From assembly GCF_000764305.2 (NCBI RefSeq), contig NW_025947465.1, positions 170,003-234,002 on the forward strand: DNA of 64,000 bases, read 5' to 3'. This stretch comes from Hyalella azteca (taxonomy: Eukaryota; Arthropoda; Malacostraca; Amphipoda; Hyalellidae). Below the pieces are notes generated by a model. That model had not been told where the DNA came from, did no database searches, and saw only the letters and a list, made by a program, of their open reading frames with translations. The position numbers and the translations under genes are program-made. Positions 23,788-34,744 of the stretch are shown here, one piece after another; within the stretch, counting starts at the first letter, position 1, and each line of letters begins with the position of its first letter.

Positions 23788-23950
23788 GCTAAGAGGAGCT
23801 GCGAATGAGGCTGAAGCGTTTAGCGCATGGAGGCTATAGGAGGAGCTATATATGGAGGCTGAGAGGTACTGCCTAGAAAGGCTGAAGCGTTTAATGCATG
23901 GAGGCTAAGTATGCGATGGAGGCTAGTGTATGTGTTGCATAGGGACTAGA
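23788..23950. repeat. Imperfect GGAGGCT-containing repeats
   Basis: The phrase GGCTGAAGCGTTTA…GCATGGAGGCTA occurs twice (about 23810-23840 and 23879-23909), with further ATGGAGGCT motifs between them and after. It is a degraded tandem of about 69 bp. Confidence 0.5.
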
Positions 23951-24651
23951 GATTAAATTTCTGTTGTGGATGTACGCACTTTATATAGGACTCAGTACTT
24001 TATATAGTACTAGCTGAGCCGTGAGATCCGACAGAATAGTTTCGTCGCTGACCTGTTGTCACAGAAACGCGATTGACAGAAGCTTTGGTAGACGAAATGA
24101 CAAATGTTTTGTTTATGGTGATTTAGAGGGCTCCATGAGAAACCCAGAGTTCCTCATAAAGAATCGATAATAAATGAAAATTTCAGTTATCTATTGACAT
24201 CACTAAATATCGTTTAAAAGACCCATGACAGAATTATTGATTAATCTAGTTTGAACGCATTCATTGTAATCAACACAAACAAACTGGAGCCGCAATACTC
24301 ATACGTTAACTTTTTTGAAAAATATATGAAGAGATTAGTTTGTAATAATAATACGCGTTTAAAAATTACTTTTTAAAAGACAACACTTCTGAACAATCCA
24401 GTGTCTTGGATGTTACGCATGTACAATGAATTTATAATTTTATTTTCAAATATTGAAAAGAAAAATTATTTTTCACATTTTTTTAAGATATCAAAATTAT
24501 GTAAATTTTCAAAATTATTTATTCTGTCATTTGATTCATGCATTGCCTCTGATTTTGCAATTGTGCAAAATTTCAGATCAATTGGACAGGTCAAATTGTG
24601 TCATATATGGATTATAAGATTTGTAGCAGACGAAATTATTTTTTACTTTTA

Positions 24652-25049
24652 ACTATAATCTTAAACTGAACACAAGCGATATTTTCTAGTTAACGCGATC
24701 AAACGATAGGAGACTTAAATATATTATACCCTAGAATAAATAAAAATTACTGGGCATATTACTATAATCTTCAACTGAACAAAAGCAATTTCTGCTTGTG
24801 AAGAGGATCAAACGTTAGGAGACTTAAATATATTATATATTAGAATCTGGAGAAAAATGTTACTGAGCTTATTACTATAATCTTGAACTGAACACAAGCG
24901 ATATCTTCAAGTTAACGCGATCAATCGATAGCAGACTTAAATATTTATACCCTAGAATAAATAAAACATTACCGAGCATATTACTATAATCTTGAACTGA
25001 ACACAAGCAATTTCTGCTTGTGAACACGATCAAACGATAGGAGACTTTA
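24652..25049. repeat. ABAB dimeric tandem repeat, 109/113 bp
   Basis: Units begin ACTATAATCTTNAACTGAACA at 24652, 24761, 24874 and 24983. Units 1 and 3 share CACAAGCGATATYTTC…AGTTAACGCGATCAA. Units 2 and 4 share AAGCAATTTCTGCTTGTGAA. So the array has a higher-order period of 222 bp. The fourth unit is cut short at about 25049. Confidence 0.85.
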
Positions 25050-25521
25050 CAAAAGTGAAGTTAAAGAGAAGTCTTGTAAAAATTAGAATATTTTAGTTTA
25101 GGAGGGTGGGATATGTTCAAAAGTGAAAAAGTTCATTATAAGTGGAAACTCGCTTTTCCATAGGATATCAAAGAACATTTCAACTGAAGATTTAAATAAA
25201 GCATTTTCATTAAAACTGTTTTCTCAGTTGGAATTAGTTTTGTTTCCAGTGATTATCTCTCTAGTTCTACAAATACTCATTGCAATTAACTATTATAACT
25301 TACACTTTTGGTTAATGAAATTTCGCTAGATTTACATGAAATCGTAGCTTATTTTACACTGATAGTAAGTACAGAATATAACTTGCTTCTCACATAACAT
25401 CCTCTTTGTAATTACTGCAGAATATTACTTTGTCCTCACAAACCATCTTTTTAAGTTGGCGAGCTCGCTCCCTGTAACCCTACGTTGGTGAAAGTGATGC
25501 TGAACGTGCCCCTTTGAAGTG

Positions 25522-25670
25522 ACCTCTCACTGCACTCTACATATATAGGTATGTCACTCTCACTGCACTTACATATAGATAATTTACTCTCACTGCACCT
25601 ACATACAATGTTCCTACATATACACAGCTCACTCTCACTTCGCCACAAATCTCACTCTCACTCTGCATGC
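25522..25670. repeat. Degenerate ~30-bp CTCTCACTGCA repeats
   Basis: CACTCTCACTGCAC followed by TACATATA-like sequence recurs about four times and decays into TCACTCTCACT motifs. On the minus strand this gives short Ser/Glu/Cys-rich frames, which I do not regard as genes. Confidence 0.6.
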
Positions 25671-26423
25671 TCACACTCGCCGTAGTCACGCTATATTCGC
25701 CTCGCTCCTGCCTTGACCACGCTATGTAGTATAGAATAAATGAAATTATTCGGCAAACTCGAAATTGTAGCAATTTTTTCCCATAACTTCATATTTTTCA
25801 TCATATCAAATATGAGCATTTGCAATACCATTATTATAATACAATCAAGGAATATTATTCTAATACAAGTTTTAACAGACCATTTCGCTTCATTTTAAAA
25901 ATTTAAGTTTCTCTCGATTAAATTATCGGTAGATGAAGCGCGTAAATTTAGCAGTGAGTTCGTCCAAAATTGCATCATGATGACTAGTTATACTTTCCAA
26001 CTAAGAACCTGAGAAGCAGGCATTTGATGACGACAGTCTGCGATCTGCCAATCTTCTTGATAATTTTTGATTTACTATGAATAAAGCTGGAATATTATTC
26101 GAATATACAAGTATAATGCAAAAGTATTCTATCATGATGATAGTAATTCTTAGCAATTTCATAATTTTTCAGTCATATTTATAACTAAACGCAGACTGAC
26201 ACTGACCTCGGTTTACGTACGGGTATTGAAGAAATGTTCACGCTCCAATTTTTGCGTCCAGCGGTACTGCTGGTGGCCGAGGGGGCGACCATGTGGAGGT
26301 CAGGAGTCTCGTGCTGCCACCTTCTCTTTCTGGCGCTAGCGAGAGCCAGGTTCTGCTGACGGAGTCAGAGCATAGGGCCAGTGACGTAAGATTTTTGCTG
26401 CTGACGGTGCCAGAGCATAGGGC

Positions 26424-26461
26424 CTGTCTCTTATACACATCTAGATGTGTATAAGAGACAG
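26424..26461. other. Nextera mate-pair junction adapter (assembly contaminant)
   Basis: The 19-bp Tn5 mosaic-end sequence CTGTCTCTTATACACATCT (26424-26442) is followed directly by its reverse complement AGATGTGTATAAGAGACAG (26443-26461). This exact head-to-head arrangement is the circularisation junction of Illumina Nextera mate-pair libraries. It is synthetic and not part of the organism's genome. The minus-strand frame across it contains SYTHLDVYKRQ, a peptide known as a contamination signature. Bases to the left and right may not be neighbours in the real chromosome. Confidence 0.98.
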
Positions 26462-26735
26462 GTGTGTGTGTTGCCACCCAGATGGATGAGTGGTGTGTGG
26501 GATGGTTGCCACCCAGATGGATGAGTGGTGTGTGGGATGGTTGCCACCCAGATGGATGAGTGGTGTGTGGGATGGTGGTCACCCAGATGGATGAGTGGTG
26601 TGTGGGATGGTGGTCACCCAGATGGATGAGTGGTGTGTAGGATGGTTGCCACCCAGATGGATGAGTGGAGAGTGGGTCGGTCGCTGTCCACGTGGATGAG
26701 TGGATCGAACGCTGGTCGGTCGCCACCCAGTAACT
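26462..26735. repeat. 35-bp minisatellite, first array
   Basis: Units of GATGGATGAGTGGTGTGTGG plus GATGGTTGCCACCCA repeat about seven times and degenerate at the right (GTCGGTCGCTGTCCACGTG). It abuts the adapter at 26461, so its left flank is uncertain. The same family occurs at 33236-33608. Since 35 is not a multiple of three, the open minus-strand frame cycles through three peptide versions (HHSSIWV, HTTHPSGWQ, HTPLIHLGG). Confidence 0.9.
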
Positions 26736-27620
26736 CCGATTGTCTGCAGACATTAAGAAAAACTTTCACTACATCCAGACGATTCGACCGTAGTTAATTA
26801 GCAGGAAGAAGAGATAATGCGTCTCTAAACTTTTCAGCGCGTCTCAATTAGATAAGAATATGTGGACTTGTAAACTTATCACTAATTGCTTTAATTAGTT
26901 TGCAATAGCTAATTGGTCGAGCTTATTAAAGTTGCATTTTCTTAGTAGAATATTTGACATTTACATTCAGACAAAGCAAGCTGGCTTCTGATCATTCGCG
27001 TGCGTATATGACTAACTTACGTGAGAACGATCTCGGTTATTTTCCGCGGGAAAAGAAATAAATAAAACATTACCATTATTAACCAAAAATAGTAAACTAG
27101 TAAAATAAAAAATAGTGAAATTGAAACGCATTATTAATAGCTAAATGCAAGTTAATTAACGTTATTAACGCGCAATATCCTGTTTAATTTGTACCGATCT
27201 CATCCATGGCAATTCATATGATTTTTGAACATATGTTTAAACAATACATCAACGAGCCATTTATCAATACATGCACTAGACGTTGAGAGCTGAATTCTTT
27301 CATATAAAAGAACCTCAATGATCACATGTACAGTATATGTTGCAGAAAACAGGTATTGTGAGAAACTTACTGCCTATATATGATTAGGCACTGGACTTAA
27401 GTTTGCAGTCATATACCCTGACCTGCTATAAAGCTATACAAAAGTCGTCACAAGAGACGGCCCCCAACTAACCGTGCAGTTTATAACGGTGCTGTGATGG
27501 CGGCAGCACATGCACGCAACTTCAACACTTCCTGGTCTGAACGCGAGGCTTGAGTTGCCCTTCACAGGAGCTATGGTGTGGGGAGTCCTTGTTGCTACCA
27601 TGCATATTGCATACACGTGC

Positions 27621-27857
27621 ACGCCTCGGTCAGACAATATTCTGCTTTGACAGAGAGGCATTTTACGTACGCCTCGGTCAGACAAGATGATGTTATTCTG
27701 CTATGACAGAGAGGGATATTACATACGCCTCGGTCAGACGAGATTCTGATATTCATATCCTGCTATGACCGAGAGAAATTTTACGCACACTTCGGCCAAA
27801 AACGCTTGTGATATTCTGCTATGACGGCGAGGCATATTACGTACGTCTCGGTACGAC
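27621..27857. repeat. Imperfect 48-61 bp tandem repeat
   Basis: CGCCTCGGTCAGAC at 27622, 27670 and 27726, with diverged forms near 27787 and 27844, is followed each time by ATTCTGCTATGACAGAGAG and TTTTACGTA. CCTCGGTCA and the TGACMGAGAGG segment are partial complements, so units could pair with each other. Confidence 0.75.
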
Positions 27858-28009
27858 GAACGTAGGTATCGCAAATCGGTAAAGAAGGGAGAAGATAAAA
27901 TAATAGAATGAAAGTGAAGTAATTCTAATAGAAATGTTCTTAATATAGCAGCCCACTATCTAATCATAAAAATTTGTGGCAATTGATTGCAGAAATTCAT
28001 AGGAGTTAA

Positions 28010-28458
28010 TTTAACGATGAAGCATATTGTAAAGAGTATAGTTGCATAATACAAATAATTACATTGCAATGAAATTGTTCTGTACAAACATGCTAAATGT
28101 CAAAGCTCTTACATTAATTTCGAGTTCAAATTAATCAATATCGATACGTGAAACTAACTTGCAAACTTGGTACATAATAAAGTACGGAAATCAAATAAAG
28201 TATGTAAGCTAAGCGCTCGAAATATGTGCTAACAAGCAAGAAATTGTTGGCAAGTTGTGAAATTTTCTATAATTTATTCGCGACTCAACTAAGGTATCCA
28301 GCCATAGAATATGTCAAAGATTTAAAAATATTCAATGTTTTCCGTTGACCTCCCACATTTGTGGTAAGACCAGGAACTCCGTACTTCTATGATGCTTGCA
28401 ATCGTTAGAAACTCTAGGAAGAGAAGCGGAGGGCGGAGTAATCATTTTCAGGGCTGCG
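28010..28458. repeat. 449-bp segment duplicated at 33610-34058
   Basis: By line-by-line comparison, this stretch is identical to 33610-34058 at an offset of 5600 bp. The first difference is a one-base insertion in the second copy after GGGCTGCG. The other copy begins one base after an N. Such identity in noncoding DNA points to a very recent duplication, a second haplotype, or false duplication during assembly. Confidence 0.92.
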
Positions 28459-28509
28459 GTGCAGAACTTCCTTGTATGACGTCACCGTCAAGGTTCTTCA
28501 GCCCTACAG

Positions 28510-28612
28510 CCATCAGTTGCTGTGATACACAACTCCCTCTCTATGGTAAACGCTGCACACTCTAATTTATATGTGAGAGTCATCAGATGCTGTGATACAT
28601 AACTCCCTCTCT
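28510..28612. repeat. 73-bp family, short array (under two units)
   Basis: CCATCAGTTGCTGTGATACA, then AACTCCCTCTCTATGGTAAA and CGCTGCACACTCTAATTTAT, followed by a second partial unit at 28579. The same family has about seven units at 34111-34612. Confidence 0.85.
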
Positions 28613-28672
28613 ACAGTCTTGTTGTTGCTGACAGTCTTGTTGTTGCTGACAGTCTTGCTACGGCTGACAGTG
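28613..28672. repeat. 21-bp tandem repeat, three copies
   Basis: ACAGTCTTGTTGTTGCTG(ACAG) occurs twice and is followed by a diverged copy (CTTGCTACGGCTGACAG). Confidence 0.8.
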
Positions 28673-28944
28673 CTAAACACGGAGAAACAAAAATACAGCA
28701 AGTGACATGAAGCTCTCGCAACACGAGGACAGTCAGTGATACGCAACTTACTGCTAGTAATTAAAAGATCATCATACAAGCGGTGCTGCCAAGCTATTGC
28801 TGCTACTGGACGCGAAACAACGAGCCTGTCAGTGATGTGAAAGCATAACTGCTTCTGACAGTCACAAAAGCCGCGCTGAGCCGCAGTGATGTGCTTATTC
28901 AGAGAATGTCTTTCCCGAGACCGAGACCAGGTTACCTGAAACTC

Positions 28945-29520
28945 GTTTTTCTTACAGTCATGAAACAAAGAGCGAGTTACTTAAATTTCTTACTGCTGGA
29001 ATTTCAGCAGTGCGAAAACAGAGGGAAAGTAAAGTCCAACTCATATTTACAGTCTCGGAACAGACAGCAAGTAATGGGAAACTTCTACTCATAGTCTTGC
29101 AATAGCCGGCAAGTAATGGGAAATTATTACCTACAGTCTCGCAATAGAGGGCAAGTAATGGAAAACTCTTACTTACAGTCCTGCAACAAAGGGCAAGTAA
29201 TGGAAAACTCTTACTTACAGTCCTGCAACAAAGGCAAGTAATGGAAAACTCCTACTCACAGTCTAGGAACACACGTCAAGTAATGGAAAACTCATGTTTC
29301 CTATCTCGGAACAGAAAGGAAATAATGGGAAGCTATTATGTACAGTCTCGGAACACACGACAATTAATGGAAAACTCCTACTCACAGTCTAGGAACACAC
29401 GGCAAGTAATGGGAAACTCATGTTTACTATCTAGGAACAGAAAGGATATAATGGGAAGCTATTATGTACAGTCTCGGAACAGAGGGTAAGTAATGGAAAA
29501 CTCCTACTCACAGTTTGAGA
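28945..29520. repeat. 42-bp minisatellite with 126-bp higher-order period
   Basis: Units of CAAGTAATGGAAAACTCTTA plus CTTACAGTCCTGCAACAAAG and GG repeat about a dozen times. From 29241 to 29489 the plus strand is open, reading as 14-residue units. Three unit types alternate in order (MENSYSQSRNTRQV, MENSCFLSRNRKEI, MGSYYVQSRNTRQL) and the triplet is repeated, giving a 126-bp higher-order repeat. The frame starts at a non-ATG codon or inside the array; I do not call it a gene. Confidence 0.88.
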
Positions 29521-29529
29521 ATAGAGTGC

Positions 29530-30600
29530 CGGCAGTAAGTTGAAGACGTTGCACTCTCCCATAAGGTAAAGATTTTCGTAAACTGTTTTGTCGGTTGTGG
29601 AATGAGATCACAATTTCTTGAAACGACTATTTTTCAAATGATTGCCATATTTTTGGAGACGAGCAGCATATACCTAAAATTTCTACTTGACATCAAACTA
29701 TAACAATTTTCACATAGAGTGTTGGATCAGTTAAAATTTTATTACATTAAGTAACTTTAAGCCTTTATTTTGATTCAAAATTTTAAGAATTGCTACCTAC
29801 GAAAAATATCTCAGTGTAATAACTTTTTAGTTTGGAACAAGCAAGGAAAACCATTTTCGACGTTAGTTAAAAGGTTGTACGGACCAATTACGGTATAAGA
29901 TCAGTTGGTTGCAGCTTGAGATGTGGCTGCTGTTGTTGCAGCTGACCTTGCTCCAAGTGAAAGTTAAATGACAGAAAGTGACCGAACGGAGTGAAGGTGA
30001 CGAAGAAAGACTACACATGGGGTCGAGCTGATGAAAAAACTGTGCAGCAGTGCTAAGTTTAATTATAATATTTATGAAATTTTCAGGTAAAGCTTTAAAT
30101 TAAAAGAACTGTTCAATGCTAAATGGTTACTTGGAAATTTCGTTGCCAAAGTTTCTGATGACCTCATAGTGCGCAGTAGCTTCGTTGTGGTCTTGCACAG
30201 TCTCGTCGATCGTCGATTTTTTTAAACATTCGGGATAAATGTCACGAAGAATAGAGCAATAAAAAACTAAATATATTTTATTTTAGTCAGAAAGAAAAGA
30301 CGAATGGTTTTCATTAAAACGTACAGTAATTACTACCGTACGTAAAATTCCATGAAATAGAAGTAAAATGCGGCATGTCATTCCTTGTTTTTTTTTATAG
30401 ACTTCAATCATGATCATGACTTCAGAATGATCATGTTATACATAAAACTGGTTATTCTCTATACAAATCATCAGTTAAACTACCATTGCAGTTTCAATGT
30501 CACGTTTTCATTCAACCGTTGATTGAACCACATGTGAATAATTTACATTTGATAATTTCGCATTTTTTCTTGTTTCATTTGATCCCTGGTACATAGCAGC
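29530..30600. other. AT-rich noncoding DNA
   Basis: No supported gene. A perfect 9-bp inverted repeat, CATGATCAT (30409-30417) and ATGATCATG (30427-30435) with a 9-nt loop, is present. Confidence 0.45.
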
Positions 30601-30612
30601 CATCATCAATTA

Positions 30613-30900
30613 TTACATACGTATTTTACTAAACCAGGAAATCAGTTCAAAGTCATCCATTAAAAGATCGGAATAGTCCAGGTTCAATAGCGGCACAACA
30701 TCTGATGGAATTTCAGTAATATAATAGTTATCGTAATGAATGATACGGGCAGCTGCCTGGTCCAGTTTACTTCGCTGGAAGCGCACTCTGCAACTCGGCA
30801 GTCGCACCAAAATAGATGCGTTGTGGAAGAAGCTTATGGGCTTCCTTAAAGGCACCACACAGTTCGGTGAACTTGGCCACATTATATGCAAGTGAACTCA
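30613..30900 (-). pseudogene. Possible coding remnant with a frame change, family unknown
   Basis: On the minus strand two adjacent frames look protein-like. The 5' one starts at an ATG near 30901 and contains VAKFTELCGAFKEAHKLLPQ before stopping. The 3' one, in another frame, contains KLDQAAARIIHYDNYYITEI and then acidic, leucine-rich residues to a TAA at 30613. Together they look like one coding stretch broken by a frameshift. An alternative is a real exon ending at a strong donor (AAATAC|GTATGT near 30620). I do not recognise the family and give no reconstruction. Confidence 0.22.
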
Positions 30901-31944
30901 TGAGTTACATGCTGAATTGATTGGATGAGCGTTTTCATATCAGCCACGTAACTGATAACCACGCAAGATACGTAAATTATTGGCATGGAGATTCTCTTTC
31001 TGCCACATCGAACAGCTGGCAATTATGCATGCACTTTTGTCTGGTGAATTAGGTCGGCGAAATTGAGAGCAGTGATTTAATGTTGACCGATGGCGCTATG
31101 CTAATGAAGCGGTCCTTAGATATCTGTTATAAGAAAGGAATGAGATGAGAATCCGTTATATGAGGAGAAGCATTTGTGAGTTACTCATAATCATATTCAT
31201 ACATTGCTTTGTCATTTTTAGGTTGGTCTATCGCTCATTCTTAGGAGAAAGGAAGCACGAGTCGTTACATGGACTGCTCTTCATGAAAGGGAAGTGTCTT
31301 GTTGACTTCAAAAACATATAAAAATTTAAATGTGTATAGGAAATAATATGTAATATATAAATATATAATATATGAGTTTATAATCATGCATGATTGGATA
31401 TGTAAATAAGTAAATTTGGCTTCATTCAATACTGGTGTGTGTGATTGTAGGTTTTTTTCAGCAGGAATTTCTATAGAATAACTCTTCCTAATTGAATATT
31501 TGGTTTAATATTCAGCATAATTTTCGAATGAAATTAATATAGTTTCAATTGTTTCCGTAGAAAAATTTAACCATATTTAATACAGTTAATTTTCCGAACA
31601 GAAAAATTTATTTTTGAGAAAGACGAATCACCTTCATTCTCGTATAAAACCTTTAGGAAGCAGACAATTTTTTATAGGAATACTTTCATCAGGAACATGC
31701 AAGCCTCTTAGATCATAGCCAGCGATAGCTACTGAAATTTAATTATTATTAATCATATGTAAAACTCATATCTGATAATTTTGCTAAGTTAAATAATCCA
31801 AAAGGTGAGAGTGTAAATAGTGCAGAGTTCAGCAGCTCCCGTGAAGAGCAGATTTGAAAACCACGAGTTCGTCGAGGAGAGAGTGAGCAGAACGTGGCGT
31901 GAGTGCAATGACCCTCCGTCTGTGTTCAGTGCCTCCTACTTTCT
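30901..31944. other. No feature recognised
   Basis: AT-rich DNA with chance frames only. Confidence 0.45.
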
Positions 31945-32062
31945 CTCACTCACCGCCTCACTCACCGCCTCACTCACCGCCTCACTCACCGCCTCACTCA
32001 CCGCCTCACTCACCGCCTCACTCACCACCTCACTCACCGCCTCACTCACCGCCTCACTCACG
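31945..32062. repeat. 12-bp minisatellite CTCACTCACCGC, about ten copies
   Basis: Nine near-perfect units and a degraded tenth. One carries CACCAC instead of CACCGC. The 12-bp period keeps the plus frame open as SLTA repeats inside a 151-codon frame (31820-32275), which I consider repeat-driven. Confidence 0.92.
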
Positions 32063-32279
32063 AGCTCATCAATGATGTTGCTTCACTGCTGTCTTCACCA
32101 AAACGCTAAATACGTCACACGAGGCATGGCAAGAAAATGTTATACTAGCGAACAAATTCTTGCGGTAATTGAGTTATGGGATAACCGTAAGGAATATTTT
32201 GACGTGAAATATACAGGAATATATTTCTGGAATGGTAGAATGCAAGTAAAAAATATGATTGACTTAATACTATGAAGTG

Positions 32280-33235
32280 CGTTTTGTCTGAGCAAGTGAA
32301 TTCTATTCTTTAAGTGAGTTGAAATCTATTGAAATATTGTACCTTTGCACCAATTACCTGGGCACCAGGCAAAAGATGGATAATAAACGTTTAATCAACA
32401 TTTATTCGACCCAATCACGTTTATTTAAATGATTCACCATCGTTTGTCTGATGGGCGGCAGTCACAGTTCAGTTCGTGTTCGATCCACTCACACTTCATG
32501 CTGTGAACTCAACCTAACAATGCTACCGGAATGGTACGTAACTGAAGCCTCATATGATCATGGCTGCTATTGATGCAAGTAAGCTGGTGCACGAACGCAT
32601 TGCGTGTGACACGCAATCTTACACAATATGTTCAGCTGCTCGCTGCGGCAATGCTTCACGCGCGCTGCTGCAGTGACCGAGTATTATAGTTGCTGCTCAC
32701 TGGCTTGGTCATATAGTTCGAGAGGTGGTCATAGTGTCACGCATTTCCTAATCTGTAATTCTAGTCTAGTCACTGACTAACACGAATAAGATTGAAATTG
32801 GAGTACTTGGTTATTAAAGTTTTTATTTTTGATGAACGTGTAAAAGTCGTCTTATTTTTGATGATGTCAAAACCGAGCGAAAAATCGCATGAACTTTTCT
32901 TCTATTGCTTTGCCAGGGAAATTTTCTCATGATAATGTGTTACCGAAATAAAATGTGCATAGATTTTTCGTGAATATGCCCCACCTATATATATTTACTG
33001 TCATGTGAATAACAACTAATCTCGATCTATTGACACTTTATTGGACAGAAACGCAAATGTATTTTAACAAAAGTGGAGGAATTCTCAATATTATTTACCT
33101 GTGTAATTTTTTGTAATTTTTTGCATGTTCGTACACATTCAGTGTTCGCGTTACCGAGAGGTCAAATTCAAATTTCCATCATATCCACTAAAGAAGGAAT
33201 CAATAGTTTCCAGAGCGCCAAACCATATTAAAGGT
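32280..33235. other. No feature recognised
   Basis: AT-rich DNA. No gene or repeat supported. Confidence 0.45.
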
Positions 33236-33608
33236 TCATATGGATGAGTGGTGAGTGGGTCGGTCGCTATCCAGATGGATGAATCGAGTTAGAGATGGTC
33301 GCTATCCATGTGAATGAGAAAGAGTGTGTGTCTGTCGCCATCCCAATAAACGAGTAGAGTGTGGTCAGGTCGCCAAAACGTGTATGAGAGGATTGTGAGT
33401 CGGTCGTCACTCAGATGGATGAGTGGTGTGTGGGATGGTTGCCACTCAGATGGATGAGTGGTGTGTGGGGGTTGCCACCCAGATGGATGAGTGGTGTGTG
33501 GGATGGTTGCCACCCAGATGGATGAGTGGTATGTGGGATGGTTGCCACCCAGATGGATGAGTGGTATGTGGGATGGTTGCCACCCAGATGGATGAGTGGG
33601 ATGTGGGA
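33236..33608. repeat. 35-bp minisatellite, second array
   Basis: Same unit family as 26462-26735 (GATGGATGAGTGG…GGTTGCCACCCA). Roughly the left half is diverged (GTCGGTCGCTATCC types) and the right half nearly perfect. It ends abruptly at an N (33609), so the true array length is unknown. Confidence 0.9.
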
Positions 33609-33609
33609 N
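33609..33609. other. Single-N assembly gap
   Basis: The N sits exactly between the 35-bp array and the start of the duplicated segment. A one-base N usually marks a join of unknown size. Confidence 0.95.
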
Positions 33610-34058
33610 TTTAACGATGAAGCATATTGTAAAGAGTATAGTTGCATAATACAAATAATTACATTGCAATGAAATTGTTCTGTACAAACATGCTAAATGT
33701 CAAAGCTCTTACATTAATTTCGAGTTCAAATTAATCAATATCGATACGTGAAACTAACTTGCAAACTTGGTACATAATAAAGTACGGAAATCAAATAAAG
33801 TATGTAAGCTAAGCGCTCGAAATATGTGCTAACAAGCAAGAAATTGTTGGCAAGTTGTGAAATTTTCTATAATTTATTCGCGACTCAACTAAGGTATCCA
33901 GCCATAGAATATGTCAAAGATTTAAAAATATTCAATGTTTTCCGTTGACCTCCCACATTTGTGGTAAGACCAGGAACTCCGTACTTCTATGATGCTTGCA
34001 ATCGTTAGAAACTCTAGGAAGAGAAGCGGAGGGCGGAGTAATCATTTTCAGGGCTGCG
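33610..34058. repeat. Second copy of the 449-bp duplicated segment
   Basis: Identical to 28010-28458 until a one-base insertion, then continues with high similarity into the 73-bp array. See the entry at 28010. Confidence 0.92.
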
Positions 34059-34110
34059 AGTGCAGAACTTCCTTGTATGACGTCACCGTCAAGGTTCCTC
34101 AGCCCTACAG

Positions 34111-34612
34111 CCATCAGTTGCTGTGATACATAACTCCATCTCTATGGTTAACGCTGCACACTCTAATTTATATTATGTGAGAACCATCAGTTGCTGTAAT
34201 ACATAAATATAACTCCCTCTCTATGGTTAACTCTGCACACTCTAATTTATGTTAATCAGTTACTGTGATACATAACTCCCTCTCTATGGTTAACGCTGCA
34301 CACTTAAATTTATATTATGTGAGAACCACCAGTTGCTGTGATACATACTGTAACTCCATTACTATGGTTAACGCTGCACACTCTAATTTATATTATGTGA
34401 GAACCATCGGTTGCTGTGATACATCACTCCATCTCTATGGTTAACGCTGCACACTCTAATTTATATTATGTGAGAACCATCAGTTGCTGTGATACATAAA
34501 TCCCTCTCTATGGTTAAAGGTTGCACACTCTAATTTATATAATACGACAGTTATCAGTTATTGTGATACACAACTCCCTCTCTATGGTTTTAAGTTGTAC
34601 ACTCTATTTCTC
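34111..34612. repeat. 73-bp tandem array, about seven units
   Basis: Units start CCATCAGTTGCTGTGATACA (34111, 34184 and onward) and run through TAACTCCCTCTCTATGGTTA, ACGCTGCACACTCTAATTTA and TATTATGTGAGAA. Later units lose or gain a few bases. The copy at 28510 has under two units, so copy number differs between the duplicates. Confidence 0.9.
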
Positions 34613-34744
34613 ATGTTATAAGAACTATGAGTACGACTATGAGTCGTCAAGAATGCGTTACTTGCTCGGAGAAACATGATGTGTGGTGTAGCAATGTAGC
34701 TCTACTGTGTAGATGCTAAGGTCAGAGCAGTGAGTCGAGAAATA

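Noticed and set aside
29241..29489. 82-codon frame (Ser/Arg/Asn repeats) as a gene
   Set aside because: Entirely inside the 42-bp array, with no supporting start or splice context.
31820..32275. SLTA-repeat protein; its tail (MARKCYTSEQILAVIELWDN) as a piggyBac-like transposase remnant
   Set aside because: The middle is a 12-bp minisatellite. The tail only vaguely recalls transposase N-termini and no catalytic region follows.
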